Assembly (NCBI RefSeq): GCF_014205155.1
Contig: NZ_JACHMX010000001.1
Coordinates: 1,736,001-1,800,000, forward strand
Direction: 5' to 3'
Length of the DNA: 64,000 bases
DNA from: Amycolatopsis umgeniensis
GTDB taxonomy: Bacteria > Actinomycetota > Actinomycetes > Mycobacteriales > Pseudonocardiaceae
Shown here in pieces: positions 7,630 through 18,355 of the stretch. Made by a program: the position numbers and the translations under genes. Position 1 is the first letter of the stretch, and the number at the start of each line of letters is the position of its first letter. Under the pieces are notes generated by a model, which was not told the DNA's origin, ran no database searches, and saw nothing but the letters and a program-made list of their open reading frames with translations.

Positions 7630-9108
7630 CTACTGGCCGGATTCGCCCTTCCACCTGGCGAGGCGTCCGGCCCGGTCGACGGCCCGGAGGCGTCGTTCGG
7701 CCGCGTCACGGGCGTCGGACGTGGTCACGACGAGTAACTGATCGCGTTCCTGGAGCCGGGTGTCCTTGTTGGGCGTGAAGCCGGTGCCGTCGCGGACGAG
7801 CAGGCTGATCGTCGCCCCGATCGGCAACCGCAGCTCCGCCAGGTAGACGCCGTGCATCTTCGATCCGGGGTTGATCCGGACCTGCAGGAGCTCGGCGCCC
7901 AGCTCGTCGAGTGGCGCGGAGTCGACGTCGATCTCGTGCGGTTCGGCGTGCTGGGCCAGCCCGAGCGCCCTCGCGAGCGGGGTCAGCGTCGCGCCCTGGA
8001 GCAGAGTCAGCACGATGACCAGCACGAACACCGCGTCGACCAGTTCCTGGGCGCCGGGCACACCGGACGAAAGCGGGATCAGCGCGAGCACGATCGGGAC
8101 AGCCCCGCGCAATCCCGCCCAGGACAGGAACACCTGTTCTCGCCAGGGGATCTTGAACGGCAGCGCCGAGAGCAGCACGGAAACCGGGCGGGCGAGCAGC
8201 AGGACGACAGCGCCCGCGACCAGGCCCTGGACCAGGCTTTCGAAGATCCTGCTCGGCGAGGCGAACAGGCCGAGCAGCACGAACAGCCCGATCTGCGCGA
8301 GCCAGCCGAGCCCTTCGGCGAAGGACAGCGTGTCCGAGCGGTGCGGGAGCTTCGAGTTCCCCAGCACCAGGGCCGCGACGTAGGTGGCGAGCAGGCCCGA
8401 CGCGTGGGCGAGCTGACCGCTCGAGTACGCCACGACGCACACGGCCACCGTGGCCAGCGGATACAGACCGGTCGCCGGCAGCGCGGCGCGTCTCAGCGCC
8501 TGCGCGCCGAACCAGCCGAAGGCCAGGCCGATCACCAGCCCGGCGGCGAGTTCGTAGACCACCAGCAGCGGCAGCGACCAGTCGATGGTCGTGCCCTCGG
8601 CGAGGACGACGACGGCGATGTAGGCCGGGGCGTCGTTGATCCCCGACTCGATCTCCAGCGCGCCGACGAGGCGTTTCCCGATCCCCGCCGATCTCAGCAC
8701 CGAGAAGACCGCGGCGGCGTCGGTCGACGCCAGCACCGCGCCCCACAGCAACGCCATCCGCCAGTCCAGGCCCAGCAGCCAGTGCAGGGCGGCGCCGGTG
8801 ATCGCGATGCTCACCGCCACGGCCACTGTGGACAGTGCGATTCCGATGCCCAGCGAGGGTTTCACGGCCGTCCACCGGGTGGTGAGGCCACCTTCGGACA
8901 GGATCATCACCAGCGCGGCGAGGCCGAGTGACTGGGTGAGCTCGGGATTGTCGTACTGGATGCCGAATCCGGCTTCGCCGAGCAGGACCCCCATGCCCAG
9001 GTAGAGCAGCAGCGAGGGAAGGCCGACCCGGATCGACACCCGGACGGCGATCACGGCGACGAGGAGGACCGCGCCACCGGTACCGAGAACGAGCGGGAGC
9101 TGCTCCAT
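7630..9108 (-). CDS. Cation/proton antiporter, CPA1 NhaP2/CvrA-like, with TrkA-C domain
   Basis: 492 residues from ATG 9108, which has GGAGG 4 bases upstream; an ATG 57 bases further upstream is less likely. Residues 5-385 contain about 12-13 membrane helices typical of Na+(K+)/H+ exchangers, including ESGINDAPAY, where the Asp is the expected ion-site residue. After residue 395 a soluble TrkA-C (RCK_C) domain follows (PGSKMHGVYLAELRLPIGAT), as in K+/H+ antiporter NhaP2. It should exchange monovalent cations for protons at the cell membrane. K+ versus Na+ preference cannot be read from the sequence. Confidence 0.9.
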   Translation of the reverse strand: MEQLPLVLGTGGAVLLVAVIAVRVSIRVGLPSLLLYLGMGVLLGEAGFGIQYDNPELTQSLGLAALVMILSEGGLTTRWTAVKPSLGIGIALSTVAVAVSIAITGAALHWLLGLDWRMALLWGAVLASTDAAAVFSVLRSAGIGKRLVGALEIESGINDAPAYIAVVVLAEGTTIDWSLPLLVVYELAAGLVIGLAFGWFGAQALRRAALPATGLYPLATVAVCVVAYSSGQLAHASGLLATYVAALVLGNSKLPHRSDTLSFAEGLGWLAQIGLFVLLGLFASPSRIFESLVQGLVAGAVVLLLARPVSVLLSALPFKIPWREQVFLSWAGLRGAVPIVLALIPLSSGVPGAQELVDAVFVLVIVLTLLQGATLTPLARALGLAQHAEPHEIDVDSAPLDELGAELLQVRINPGSKMHGVYLAELRLPIGATISLLVRDGTGFTPNKDTRLQERDQLLVVTTSDARDAAERRLRAVDRAGRLARWKGESGQ

Positions 9109-9219
9109 GTCGCCTCCCGTCCGGTCGCCGTGAGGGCTACAGAATAGTGAGGCGGTGGTCGTCACTCGTTCGTGTACCGGTCGAAAACCGTCCGGATAGC
9201 CTGTGTTACAGACTGTCCT

Positions 9220-9903
9220 TTACGGACTGCGCAGGGCCACCAGGTCGACACCGAGTTCCGCGAACGGCTTCTCCGCCGCGGGCAGGACTTTCACCGCGCG
9301 GTTGCCCTCACGGGACAACCAGCCGGCACTCACTCCGTGAGACAGTAACGCCGCGGGGACACGGCCTGCCAAATGATCACGGCGGACTGTCCAATCGAGA
9401 CAGTCGCGCAACATCGGACGGCGGCTGTCGGCGATCTCCACCCCGAGGGTGCCGAGTACCTCGCGTCCGCGACCGGTCAAGGTCAAGCCGTCGGCTTCGT
9501 CGATCAGCCCGACGGAGAGCATCCCGTCCCGCAACGCGACGCCGACCGTTCCGGCGAGGTGGTCGTAGCAGGTGCGAGCGAACTCGAGCCGTTTCACCCG
9601 CACCGACGAGCGCAACCCCTTCACCGGACGGTGTTCGGCGTGCTGCGCCAGATGCTCGATCAGCTCCGCCACCCGGGGATCGGCGATCCGGACGTAACTG
9701 TGCCGTCCTTGTTTGACCCGCACGACGAACCCGGCCTCGGTCAGCTTCGACACGTGCTCACTCGCCGTCGACGCGGCGACTTCGGCCGCTCCGGCCAGCT
9801 CGGTCACCGTCCAGGCGCGTCCGTCGAGCAGCGCGAGGCACATCGACGCGCGGCTCGGATCGGCGAGCACGGCCGCGACCTCGGCCAAGGCGATCGTTTC
9901 CAT
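9220..9903 (-). CDS. ArsR-family transcriptional regulator with C-terminal extension
   Basis: 227 residues from ATG 9903. Residues 1-80 form a winged helix (ALAEVAAVLADPSRASMCLA; VTELAGAAEVAASTASEHVS; then VRVKQGRHSYVRIAD). The remaining 140 residues follow the long ArsR subgroup with a conserved C-terminal domain of unknown ligand. A few cysteines are present (for example in EFARTCYDHL) but no clear CxC metal site, so metal sensing is not supported. It lies 43 bases after the PBP gene end on the same strand. Its targets are unknown. Confidence 0.85.
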   Translation of the reverse strand: METIALAEVAAVLADPSRASMCLALLDGRAWTVTELAGAAEVAASTASEHVSKLTEAGFVVRVKQGRHSYVRIADPRVAELIEHLAQHAEHRPVKGLRSSVRVKRLEFARTCYDHLAGTVGVALRDGMLSVGLIDEADGLTLTGRGREVLGTLGVEIADSRRPMLRDCLDWTVRRDHLAGRVPAALLSHGVSAGWLSREGNRAVKVLPAAEKPFAELGVDLVALRSP

Positions 9904-9946
9904 CCGCTCACCGTAGAAGACGCACGGTTCGGCGCGGGCCGAAACG

Positions 9947-11551
9947 TCAGCCCGCCAGGAACTTCGCCGCCAGCTGAACCGCGGGTTTGGAGTCGTTGGA
10001 GCCCTCGAGCATGACGGCGAAGGCGACGTCGCCCCGGTAGCCGACGAACCAGCCGTTGGCGTCGGCACCCGAGCCGAACTGCGCCGTCCCTGTCTTGCCG
10101 AAGACGGCGCCGCTGCTCTTCAACGCCTTCGCGGTCCCTGTCGTGCACACCTCGCGCATCATCGCCCGGACCTGGTTCAGCACCCCGGCCGGCGGGGCCT
10201 GGTAGCCGGTGTTGACCGTGGTCTCCAGCCCCTGCCACAGCTTCGGCACCACCGGCTTCCCGGTGGCGACCGTGGCCGCCATGAGCGCCGCGCCCAGCGG
10301 GCTGACCTGCACCTTTCCCTGCCCGATCCCGGCCTCGACCTTCTCGTCGCCGCTGCTCGACGGCTCCACCTTCCCGGTCTCGGTCGCCAGGCCCGGGATC
10401 TCGAAGTCGGCGTTGAGACCGAGCTGGCTCGCGGCCTTCGCGAGGCCGTCTGCGGGCAGTTGCCCGGCGAGGCGCCCGAAGGTCGTATTGCACGACGCGG
10501 CGAAAGCCGCCTTCAGCGAGACCGTCCCCAGGTCGAACCCGTTTTCGTTCTTGAGCGTGCGGGTGCCGATCTGCTCACTGCCCGGGCAGGCCACCGGCGA
10601 ATCGGCGGAGACCCCGCCCTGCTGCAACGCCGCGGTCGCGGTGGCGATCTTGAAGGCCGAACCCGGCGAGTAGAGACCGTTGAGCGCCTTCGGCTGGTTC
10701 CCGGCGGCGCCGTTCTGCGCGACCGCCAGCAGCTCGCCCGAGGTCTTCATCGCGACGATGATCGCCGGCCCCCCGAAGCCGTCGACGGCCTTCTGCGCGG
10801 CGCTCTGGGAAGCCACGCTCAAGGTCGAGACCAGCGGTTTGTCGGTCTCGGCGGCCTGCCCGAAAAGCGTCTCGACCGGCTTGCCGGAGACGTCGACCCG
10901 CGAAACGGTGATGGTGGCCGGGGTTCCGGTGCCGCCGTTCTGCTCGGACGCGACCTTCGACAGCGCGCCTTGCAGGATAGGCGCGACCCCCGCCGCGTCA
11001 CCGCCGACGAGGGCTTTGCCGTCCCGGTCGGCCACGACCGGCTTGGCCGACAAGGGCGCCGCGGAAAGCCGCTGACCGCCTTCGAGCTTCGGGTGGATCA
11101 CCGACATCGCCCAGCGGACGACCCATTTCCCGGCGTTGCGGACCAGGTCCAGCTTGCCTTCGTACTTCCAGACGCCGGCGCCGGGGAAGGTCCACGCGGC
11201 ATGGAAGGTGGCCGAAGTCGTGGTCGCGTCGCCCGGCGTCGTCGGGACCTCGCCGAGAGACGTCCTGACCGACGCCCCGTGAAGCGCGGCGCGCGTCCCC
11301 GACACGGCGGCCGTGGCCGCCGCCGGGTCGTCGACCGGGGCGGTGGTCAGCTCACCGGTGTCGAACTGCCTCAGGAACCGGGCGGCGACCTGCGCCGGGC
11401 TCTCCTGGGCACTCGCGGTGGACTCGCCGGGGCCGCCGTCGGCGGCGGGCGCCTGATCCTCCTTGACCAGCAACACCACCGCGGCCACCACGACGGCGAC
11501 GACCGTCAGCGCGGCGCCGATCAGGATCCCTCTTTTCCGGGCAGGACTCAT
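9947..11551 (-). CDS. Penicillin-binding protein: MecA_N/NTF2-like domain plus transpeptidase
   Basis: 534 residues from ATG 11551. A signal anchor spans residues 8-29. Residues 50-165 resemble the NTF2-like MecA_N domain. The transpeptidase domain has all three motifs: SAFK at 298-301 (acylation serine), SCN at 353-355 and KTG at 486-488. The region between (170-260) is shorter than a usual PBP dimerisation domain. It should cross-link peptidoglycan outside the membrane; streptomycete and mycobacterial homologues belong to the PbpA/MecA-like class B group. The MecA_N domain alone does not prove beta-lactam resistance. Confidence 0.92.
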   Translation of the reverse strand: MSPARKRGILIGAALTVVAVVVAAVVLLVKEDQAPAADGGPGESTASAQESPAQVAARFLRQFDTGELTTAPVDDPAAATAAVSGTRAALHGASVRTSLGEVPTTPGDATTTSATFHAAWTFPGAGVWKYEGKLDLVRNAGKWVVRWAMSVIHPKLEGGQRLSAAPLSAKPVVADRDGKALVGGDAAGVAPILQGALSKVASEQNGGTGTPATITVSRVDVSGKPVETLFGQAAETDKPLVSTLSVASQSAAQKAVDGFGGPAIIVAMKTSGELLAVAQNGAAGNQPKALNGLYSPGSAFKIATATAALQQGGVSADSPVACPGSEQIGTRTLKNENGFDLGTVSLKAAFAASCNTTFGRLAGQLPADGLAKAASQLGLNADFEIPGLATETGKVEPSSSGDEKVEAGIGQGKVQVSPLGAALMAATVATGKPVVPKLWQGLETTVNTGYQAPPAGVLNQVRAMMREVCTTGTAKALKSSGAVFGKTGTAQFGSGADANGWFVGYRGDVAFAVMLEGSNDSKPAVQLAAKFLAG

Positions 11552-11686
11552 GGACTCGCTCTCCCCCAGTACGGCACGCGCCCACGCGCGCGACCCCGGG
11601 CCAGCCTGCCGATTGCTCACGTGCAAGGCGGCCCGGGGGCGAGAAAGCGACGGTTCCGAATCCGTTTCGTGATCCCGGGACCTCGG

Positions 11687-14600
11687 TCAGGCCTTGGCGA
11701 CCGCCACGGTCACCTTGGTGCCCTCGCCGACCGTCCCGGCCGAGCCGTCGGCGACATCGCCGTAGCCCACCGAAGTCGACAAGGTCTCCGAAGCGATGAA
11801 CTCCTCGTGCGTCTTCGCGGCCGTGACCACGTCCTCCGGCGCGTCGACCGTCAGCGCGATCCGGTCGGCGACGTCGAGACCGGCGTCACGGCGTGCCTGC
11901 TGGACGACCCGGACCAGGTCGCGGGCCAGGCCCTCGGCCGCCAGTTCGTCGGTGACCTCGGTGTCGATCAGCACCAGTCCCGCCCCGCCGGGCAGTTCCG
12001 CGGCCGCGCCGCCACCCTTGGCGACCAGGCGACGGTCGTACTCGCCTTCGACGAGCTCGATCCCGGCGGCCACGACGGCGCCGCTCTCCGACGTCGTCCA
12101 CTCACCGGCCTTGACGGCCTTGATCACCGTCTGGACGTCCTTGCCCAGCCGCGGTCCGGCGGCACGGGCGTTGACCGCGACCTCGAACCCGCCGTGCGCG
12201 GCGACGTCCTCGGTCAGCTCGACCGATTTGACGTTGACCTCATCGCGCAGGATGTCGGTGAACTCGCGCAGCGAGTCGGCCTCGTGCGCGGCGACGACAA
12301 GCTTGGCCAGCGGCAACCGCACCCGCAGTTTGTTGGCCTTCCGCAGCGAAAGCGCCGAAGACGCCACCTGGCGCACGCGGTCCATCGCCGTCACCAGCGC
12401 CGCGTCGGCGGGCAGGTCGAGCGCGTTCGGCCAGTCGGCCAGGTGCACCGAACGGCCGCCGGTCAGCCCACGCCAGACGACCTCGGTAGTCAGCGGCAGC
12501 AGCGGCGCCACCACCCGGGACGTCACCTCGAGCACGGTGTGCAGGGTGTCGATCGCGTCCTGCTCGCCCGCCCAGAACCGGTCGCGCGACCGGCGCACGT
12601 ACCAGTTCGTCAGCACCTCGAGGAAATCGCGGACGGTCGAGCAGGCACCGGCGACGTCGTAGGTGTCGAGCGCGTGCTCGACGTCGGTCACCAGTTCGTG
12701 TGTCTTCGCCAGCACGTACCGGTCGAGGAGGTGCTTCGAATCCGTGCGCCACTGGCCCTCGACACCCTCGGCGTTCGCGTAGAGCGCGAGGAAGTAGTAC
12801 GAGTTCCACAGCGGCAGCACGGCCTGGCGGACGGCGTCACGGATGCCCTTGTCGGTGACGACCAGGTTCCCGCCGCGCAGGATCGGGCTCGCCATCAGGT
12901 ACCAGCGCATCGCGTCGGAACCGTCGCGGTCGAAGACCTCGTTGACGTCCGGGTAGTTGCGCAGCGACTTGGACATCTTCTGGCCGTCCGAGCCGAGCAC
13001 GATCCCGTGCGAGATACAGGTCCGGAACGCGGGCCGGTCGAACAACGCCGTCGCCAGCACGTGCAGCAGGTAGAACCAGCCACGGGTCTGCCCGATGTAC
13101 TCGACGATGAAGTCGCCCGGGTAGTGGTGCTCGAACCACTCGGTGTTCTCGAACGGGTAGTGCACCTGGGCGTACGGCATCGAGCCCGAGTCGAACCAGA
13201 CGTCGAACACGTCCTCGATCCGGCGCATGGTGGACTTCCCGGTCGGGTCGTCCGGGTTGGGCCGGGTCAGCTCGTCGATGAACGGCCGGTGCAGGTTGTC
13301 CAGCCGCACGCCGAAGTCGCGCTCGAGCTCTTCGAGCGAGCCGTAGACGTCCGTGCGCGGGTACGCCGGGTCGTCCGACTGCCACACCGGGATGGGCGTG
13401 CCCCAGTACCGGTTGCGGGAGACCGACCAGTCGCGGGCGTTCTCCAGCCACTTGCCGAACTGGCCGTCCTTGACGTTCTCCGGGTACCAGGTGATCTGCT
13501 GGTTCAGCTCGATCATCCGGTCTTTGAACTCGGTCACCGCGACGAACCACGACGAGACGGCGCGGTAGATCAGCGGGTTCCGGCAGCGCCAGCAGTGCGG
13601 GTACGGGTGTTCGTAGGTCTCGTGGCGCAGCAGTACCGCGCCCTGACGGCCGGCGGAACCGGTGCCGTTCTTGAGATCCTTGATGATGTTCGGGTTGGCG
13701 TCGAACACCTGCTGGCCCGCGTAGTCCCCGACGGTCGCGTCGAACTTGCCCTGCGCGTCGACAGGCGTGACCGGCACGATCCCGACGGCGTCGGTGACGG
13801 CCTTGTCCTCTTCACCGTAGGCGGGCGCGATGTGGACGATACCGGTGCCGTCCTCGGTGGTGACGTAGTCCGCGGACAGCACGCGGTGCGCGTTCTCGTG
13901 TCCGGCGAAGTACGGGAACGGTGGGGCGTAACGGGTTCCGAGCAGCTCGGTACCGGTGTAGTGCCCGACGACCGTCGGCTCCTCGCCGAGCTCGCGGGCG
14001 TACGAGGCGACACGCGCTTCGGCGAGCAGGAACCGCTTGCCCTCCTGCGCCTCGGATTCCACCACGACGTAACGGACGTCGGGGTGCACCGCTGTCGCGA
14101 GGTTGGACGGCAGCGTCCACGGGGTCGTCGTCCAGATCAGCAGGTACGTGCCGTCGAGCTCGTTGTCGTTGCCCTCCAAGCGGAAACCGACCGTGACGGC
14201 CGGGTCCTGGCGGCTGGCGTAGACGTCGTCGTCCATGCGGAGCTCGTGATTGGACAGCGGCGTCTCGTCACGCCAGCAGTAAGGCAGAACGCGGTAGCCC
14301 TCGTAGACCAGGCCCTTGTCCCACAGCTGCTTGAACGCCCAGATCACCGATTCCATGTAGGTGACGTCGAGCGTCTTGTAGTCGTTGTCGAAGTCGACCC
14401 AGCGGGCCTGGCGGGTGACGTAGTCCTGCCATTCGCCGGTGTAGCGCAGCACGGACTCGCGGCACGCGTCGTTGAAGACGTTGATGCCCATGGCGTCGAT
14501 CTCGGCCTTCTCGGTGATCCCGAGCTGGCGCATAGCCTCGAGTTCGGCGGGCAGGCCGTGGGTGTCCCAGCCGAAGCGGCGCTCGACGCGCTTGCCCTTC

Positions 14601-14857
14601 ATGGTCTGGTAACGCGGCACCAGGTCCTTCACGTACCCGGTGAGCAGGTGACCGTAGTGCGGGAGACCGTTGGCGAACGGCGGGCCGTCGTAGAAGACGT
14701 ACTCGTTCGAGCCGTTGACGCCGGGGTCGCGGGCGTCGATCGAGGCCTGGAAGGTCCGATCGGATTCCCAGTACGCGAGGACGCGCCTTTCCGACTCGGG
14801 GAACGAAGGCTGGGACGGGACGCCGGTCTCGCCGTCCACTTGTGCCTTGGGATACAT
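11687..14857 (-). CDS. ileS: Isoleucyl-tRNA synthetase
   Basis: 1056 residues from ATG 14857, with AGGAG 8 bases upstream. It charges tRNA-Ile with isoleucine in the cytoplasm. The class I signature [12 protein letters not shown] (PHYGHLLTG, near residue 57) and KMSKS ([13 protein letters not shown]) are both intact, and a CP1 editing domain lies between them ([11 protein letters not shown]). WCWR-type cysteines (HCWRCRNP) are present. The C-terminal part (from about 800) carries the anticodon-binding region and ends in a DUF5915-like domain, so this is the long actinobacterial/eukaryote-like type. A T-box leader precedes it at about 14870-15090. Confidence 0.97.
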   Translation of the reverse strand: MYPKAQVDGETGVPSQPSFPESERRVLAYWESDRTFQASIDARDPGVNGSNEYVFYDGPPFANGLPHYGHLLTGYVKDLVPRYQTMKGKRVERRFGWDTHGLPAELEAMRQLGITEKAEIDAMGINVFNDACRESVLRYTGEWQDYVTRQARWVDFDNDYKTLDVTYMESVIWAFKQLWDKGLVYEGYRVLPYCWRDETPLSNHELRMDDDVYASRQDPAVTVGFRLEGNDNELDGTYLLIWTTTPWTLPSNLATAVHPDVRYVVVESEAQEGKRFLLAEARVASYARELGEEPTVVGHYTGTELLGTRYAPPFPYFAGHENAHRVLSADYVTTEDGTGIVHIAPAYGEEDKAVTDAVGIVPVTPVDAQGKFDATVGDYAGQQVFDANPNIIKDLKNGTGSAGRQGAVLLRHETYEHPYPHCWRCRNPLIYRAVSSWFVAVTEFKDRMIELNQQITWYPENVKDGQFGKWLENARDWSVSRNRYWGTPIPVWQSDDPAYPRTDVYGSLEELERDFGVRLDNLHRPFIDELTRPNPDDPTGKSTMRRIEDVFDVWFDSGSMPYAQVHYPFENTEWFEHHYPGDFIVEYIGQTRGWFYLLHVLATALFDRPAFRTCISHGIVLGSDGQKMSKSLRNYPDVNEVFDRDGSDAMRWYLMASPILRGGNLVVTDKGIRDAVRQAVLPLWNSYYFLALYANAEGVEGQWRTDSKHLLDRYVLAKTHELVTDVEHALDTYDVAGACSTVRDFLEVLTNWYVRRSRDRFWAGEQDAIDTLHTVLEVTSRVVAPLLPLTTEVVWRGLTGGRSVHLADWPNALDLPADAALVTAMDRVRQVASSALSLRKANKLRVRLPLAKLVVAAHEADSLREFTDILRDEVNVKSVELTEDVAAHGGFEVAVNARAAGPRLGKDVQTVIKAVKAGEWTTSESGAVVAAGIELVEGEYDRRLVAKGGGAAAELPGGAGLVLIDTEVTDELAAEGLARDLVRVVQQARRDAGLDVADRIALTVDAPEDVVTAAKTHEEFIASETLSTSVGYGDVADGSAGTVGEGTKVTVAVAKA

Positions 14858-14869
14858 CTTCGGTGCTCC

Positions 14870-15090
14870 TCGCGGTTCGTCTCTCTCGTACGGGCTTTCA
14901 CCCACACGGGGACGAGACGGCCGTTTCCGGCGCGTTCCGCGGTACCACCCCGCTTGCCCGGCCGGCGGTGTTCCGGCTGGGCCGCTCATTCGACGGCTGT
15001 GACGGGCCGTACCCGTCCGGTTCTACTGGGGGCGCGGGCCCTGTTCTTCCGGAGGCTCCCCGGTGATGGCCGGATCGGTGCCTGGTGGTT
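14870..15090 (-). promoter_or_regulatory. T-box leader of ileS, probably translational with short stem I
   Basis: On the minus strand the leader contains GGGTGGTACCGCGG (plus-strand 14937-14950), the nearly invariant T-box bulge sequence that pairs with the uncharged tRNA 3' end. ileS T-boxes with a very short stem I acting on translation are established in Actinobacteria. A candidate isoleucine specifier ATC lies in GGCCATCACCGG about 120 bases upstream. The CCGCGG of the T-box could alternatively pair with CCGCG just before the AGGAG ribosome site at 14865-14875, giving a sequestrator. The T-box motif is certain; the extent and specifier are inferred. Confidence 0.85.
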
Positions 15091-15189
15091 CAAGGGTAGC
15101 GCGCGAGGGCAACCGGGTTGTCCGGGGTGGGGGAAACACGGAGGCGCCGGGCGGGCGCCGCGATTAGGCTGCCGCCCGGCGGGAGGGTG

Positions 15190-16845
15190 ATGGACACCGA
15201 AGAACAGCTATGGCGACAGATCCGCGTCACGGACCGGATGTGGGAGGGCGCGGGGCAGATCGCCGCGCTCGAAAAGGTGACACGTCGCGTGGACGCGCTG
15301 GGGCTCGCCGCGCACGGGTACGAGGCGCGTGTCCGGCTCGCCACCGCCTACCTCCTCGGCGGCGAGCCCGCGAAGGTGTTCGAGCCGCTCTCCTGGTGCC
15401 TGGCCGCCGACGACCCCGATCCCGAACTCGACCTCCGGTCCGTGTTCGACCACCTGGCCTCGGCGTTCACCGAGGATCCTCGTGTTCCGCTGGCGGACAC
15501 CCTCACCGCGCTCGACGAGGGCGAACGCCTCTTCGGTCCGATGCCCGACAATCGCCTGATCGTCGCCTCGCATCTCGGCGCCATCGCGGACGTCGGGTAC
15601 GAGGCCCCTCCGGAAAGCTCGCGGTGCGCTCACTGCGACCTCGGCTTGAGAATCGACCACCTGCTCCGGATCGGCCGCCTCGAAGACGCCGCCGAGCTCT
15701 TCTCCGACGAGGACTACTGCTCCCGTCAGCCTCATTCGATGCGTGCCGCGCTGATGCTCCCGTTCGTCCGCCTAGGACGGCTCGACGACGCGTTGGAAGC
15801 GTTCCGGTTGTCCTATTCGGCTTTTTGGGCCGAGCCGTCGGAGCTGGGCATGCTCGCACGGCACGTCGAATTCTGTGCGCGTACGGGGAATCACCCCGCG
15901 GCGCGGAAACTGGTGGACCGGCACGGCGGATGGCGATCGGTCCCCTTCGCGGAAATGGACTTCCACGCCGCGGCGTCTTTGGTGGCGGGGGCCGCTTCGG
16001 ATCACGCCTCCCGCGCGCTGGAAATCGCCGCGCGGTTCGATGCCCGCAACGGGAACTCCGCGCAGAGCGACCGGATCCGGGCGCTGCTCACCGTGGAACC
16101 GGTGCTGGATTCGAGGGAACTGGGTTCCGCCTTGCTGCCAGGCACCAAGCAAATCGGCTCGAAGATCGTGATCTATCCGACGACCGTCGAGGAACTGGCT
16201 TGCCGGGCTGAACGCAACCAGGACGATCCAGAGTTCGCGGCCGCGATGTGGGACCGGTTCGACGAACTCCTGCCGAACCCCGAAGGCGTACTCCTGGCCC
16301 GCCGTCTCGCCGCTCGCGACGACCAACCTGCCGAGGGCGCTTTGCCGCCCGGAGCGCACGCGTTCCGCCGCGCCGCACTGACCGTGGAACAGGCCCCTTT
16401 GCGAGCCTTGAAGTTCAGCCGCGAGGCCGTCGACCTGTTCCAGGCGGAGTTCGATCACGTGAACGCCGCCCGCGCCCGGCTGATGGCGGTGTGGATCTTG
16501 GCGTTCACCGGGGATCCGGAGGCCGCTCGCGATCTGAGCGGCGAGTGCGACGCGGTCGGCGGAAACCCTGAAGTGCAGGCCGAGATGTTGTACACCCACG
16601 GGAAGCTCTCACAGGCACTCGGCGACCTCGACGAGGCCGCGTTCCGGCTGCCCATGGCCGCCGAAAGTTTCGAGTCCGCCGGGAACACCGCCGCACTCGG
16701 CTGGACCCGCGCCGATCTCGCGGAGCTTTTCTTGACGATGGAACGTTTCGAGGACGCCGCCGACGCGGCCGAGGAGGCCGTCCGGCTGACCCCCTCGGTG
16801 CGGGCGCGAGAGTTGAGGGAACGGGCTTACTTTCTGCGGGCCTAG
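15190..16845 (+). CDS. TPR-like repeat protein of unknown function
   Basis: 551 residues from ATG 15190, with GGGAGGG just upstream. Helical repeats of about 34 residues run through most of the protein, for example GRLEDAAELFSDEDY, GRLDDALEAFRLSYS and the last two, GDLDEAAFRLPMAAESFESA and ERFEDAADAAEEAVRL. A CAHC pair lies near residue 146. No catalytic motif, signal peptide or membrane segment is seen. Such proteins usually act as scaffolds, but no partner is evident. It is divergent from ileS, so the T-box leader and this gene's promoter share the 330-base gap. Confidence 0.8.
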   Translation: MDTEEQLWRQIRVTDRMWEGAGQIAALEKVTRRVDALGLAAHGYEARVRLATAYLLGGEPAKVFEPLSWCLAADDPDPELDLRSVFDHLASAFTEDPRVPLADTLTALDEGERLFGPMPDNRLIVASHLGAIADVGYEAPPESSRCAHCDLGLRIDHLLRIGRLEDAAELFSDEDYCSRQPHSMRAALMLPFVRLGRLDDALEAFRLSYSAFWAEPSELGMLARHVEFCARTGNHPAARKLVDRHGGWRSVPFAEMDFHAAASLVAGAASDHASRALEIAARFDARNGNSAQSDRIRALLTVEPVLDSRELGSALLPGTKQIGSKIVIYPTTVEELACRAERNQDDPEFAAAMWDRFDELLPNPEGVLLARRLAARDDQPAEGALPPGAHAFRRAALTVEQAPLRALKFSREAVDLFQAEFDHVNAARARLMAVWILAFTGDPEAARDLSGECDAVGGNPEVQAEMLYTHGKLSQALGDLDEAAFRLPMAAESFESAGNTAALGWTRADLAELFLTMERFEDAADAAEEAVRLTPSVRARELRERAYFLRA

Positions 16846-17068
16846 GCGGTGCCGGAGTAAGTCTGGTCGATGGGCGTTGGGACGGGATCTACAGGACATC
16901 TCGGCCGAAGCGCACCTTCGGATCGGGGCTCAGCCTCTGGCCCTGGTCGCGGGTGAATCCGTCCTTGCCTTCACTGATCCCGGCGCGGTTGACCGCGCCC
17001 CGTCGAACACGACGCACCGGGCGGCTTGCCGGCCCGCAGACGTGTAGGTCGTTATACATCGGTTCGGC

Positions 17069-18355
17069 CTATGTCCTGAGGTGCATGGTGTTGCGCCTGG
17101 GTTGGCCGGTGGGGTCGAGGTAGGCCGGGGCCGTGAATTCGGGCAGGCCATCCTGAGCGATCCGGACTTTCCACTCACTGTGGTGAATCAGGCGGTGATG
17201 CTTGGTGCACAGCAGCACGAGGTTGTCGATTCTCGTTTCGCCGTGGTGTTCCCAGAAAACGATGTGGTGTGCCGTACAGCGCGGCACCGGCATATCACAG
17301 CCCGGGAACGCGCAGCCTCCGTCGCGGATGGTGAGCGCGTACTTCTGCGCCAACGACACGGTCCGTTTCGAACGGCCGATATCCAAGGGCTCGCCCGCGG
17401 TACCGAGCACCCCAGGCCGCACGCGAGCATCACAGGCGAGGATGCGAGCGTCGGTCGCGCTGATCGGACCGACCAGATCCAGGTGTGCTTCACCAAGATC
17501 GCTGATGAGGTCCTCGTAGGACATCGTCACCAGAATGTGGGTGGCTTCCCCGGCCTGTCCGGGAAGGTTCCGACTCGTGGTCTTCAACCGCACATAGTCG
17601 GTGAACGCATCCCCGTAGCGTTCGTCCTGGGTGCGGGAGTCCCGGACCCCGTCGACGGCCTTGTGCGGCTTGGCCATCGGATCCAAATCGGACTTCAAGC
17701 GTGCGTAGGTCTCCAGATCGAGAGTGCCTTTGAGACCGAGGGTGCCGTTGCGGTGTTTGACAAACCGCAACTCCGGGCGCGTGTCTTTCGGGTTCTCGTC
17801 CCGGGGCTCTTTCCCATCGGGATCCAGCTCATCCAGCAACCGCCGCCCGGCTTGGGCGATCTGGCGGGGCCCGGCGTGGCGGGCGAGATCCACCAGGATC
17901 TTCTCCCCACCCCGCACGTCTTCCTCCGGGACGAAGGACGGGATCCGCGCCAAGGCCCCGATGATCGCGTCGATCTGCGAACCACCGATCGCCCCTTCCG
18001 CAGCAGCGTCGGCGGTCAGCGGCGCCAGAGGCGGGGCAGGATCCCCGCCGATAGACGGGCCGGGATACAAGGCCAGGACCCGGTCGGCGCGAGCATCGGC
18101 TTCCTTCGCGGTGACATGAAAATCCTCGAAAATCAACGCCGCCAACGTCGAATGACCCGAACACCCCCGAACCCCACGGATATTGATTTCCGCCAGGATC
18201 GCGTTCTGCTCCGCATCCAACTGACACTTGAGGACTTCCAGTTCCTGTTTACGGGCATGCAGCGTCGCCGTGTCGACACGCCACCACTCAGCGGGTGTCG
18301 TCTGAGGTGCATCGTTGCTGGCCACAACCTCAACGATACTCTCATTCGAACGCAT
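17069..18355 (-). CDS. HNH endonuclease of the DUF222/13E12-repeat type
   Basis: 428 residues. The N-terminal 270 residues match the DUF222 helical domain. The C-terminal HNH motif reads CTAHHIVFWEHHGET, then NLVLLCTKHHRLIHH, with flanking CAFPGCDMP zinc cysteines. This is the mycobacterial 13E12 repeat family, usually multicopy. A LexA-type box overlaps the start codon (18346-18361). On the minus strand a TATGCT -10 lies 7 bases before the ATG, so the mRNA is probably leaderless. DNA cleavage is expected from the HNH motif, but the family's biological role is not settled. Confidence 0.93.
   Translation of the reverse strand: MRSNESIVEVVASNDAPQTTPAEWWRVDTATLHARKQELEVLKCQLDAEQNAILAEINIRGVRGCSGHSTLAALIFEDFHVTAKEADARADRVLALYPGPSIGGDPAPPLAPLTADAAAEGAIGGSQIDAIIGALARIPSFVPEEDVRGGEKILVDLARHAGPRQIAQAGRRLLDELDPDGKEPRDENPKDTRPELRFVKHRNGTLGLKGTLDLETYARLKSDLDPMAKPHKAVDGVRDSRTQDERYGDAFTDYVRLKTTSRNLPGQAGEATHILVTMSYEDLISDLGEAHLDLVGPISATDARILACDARVRPGVLGTAGEPLDIGRSKRTVSLAQKYALTIRDGGCAFPGCDMPVPRCTAHHIVFWEHHGETRIDNLVLLCTKHHRLIHHSEWKVRIAQDGLPEFTAPAYLDPTGQPRRNTMHLRT

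Noticed and set aside
10460..15190. Open frame of more than 1500 codons on the plus strand opposite ileS and the PBP gene
   Set aside because: High GC in third codon positions leaves antisense frames open. The frame has Arg/Val/Asp-rich low-complexity content and no family motifs, while the minus strand codes for two well-conserved proteins.
16846..17068. Possible small gene or RNA between the TPR and HNH genes
   Set aside because: No conserved motif, no strong hairpin and no convincing start codon with a ribosome site.
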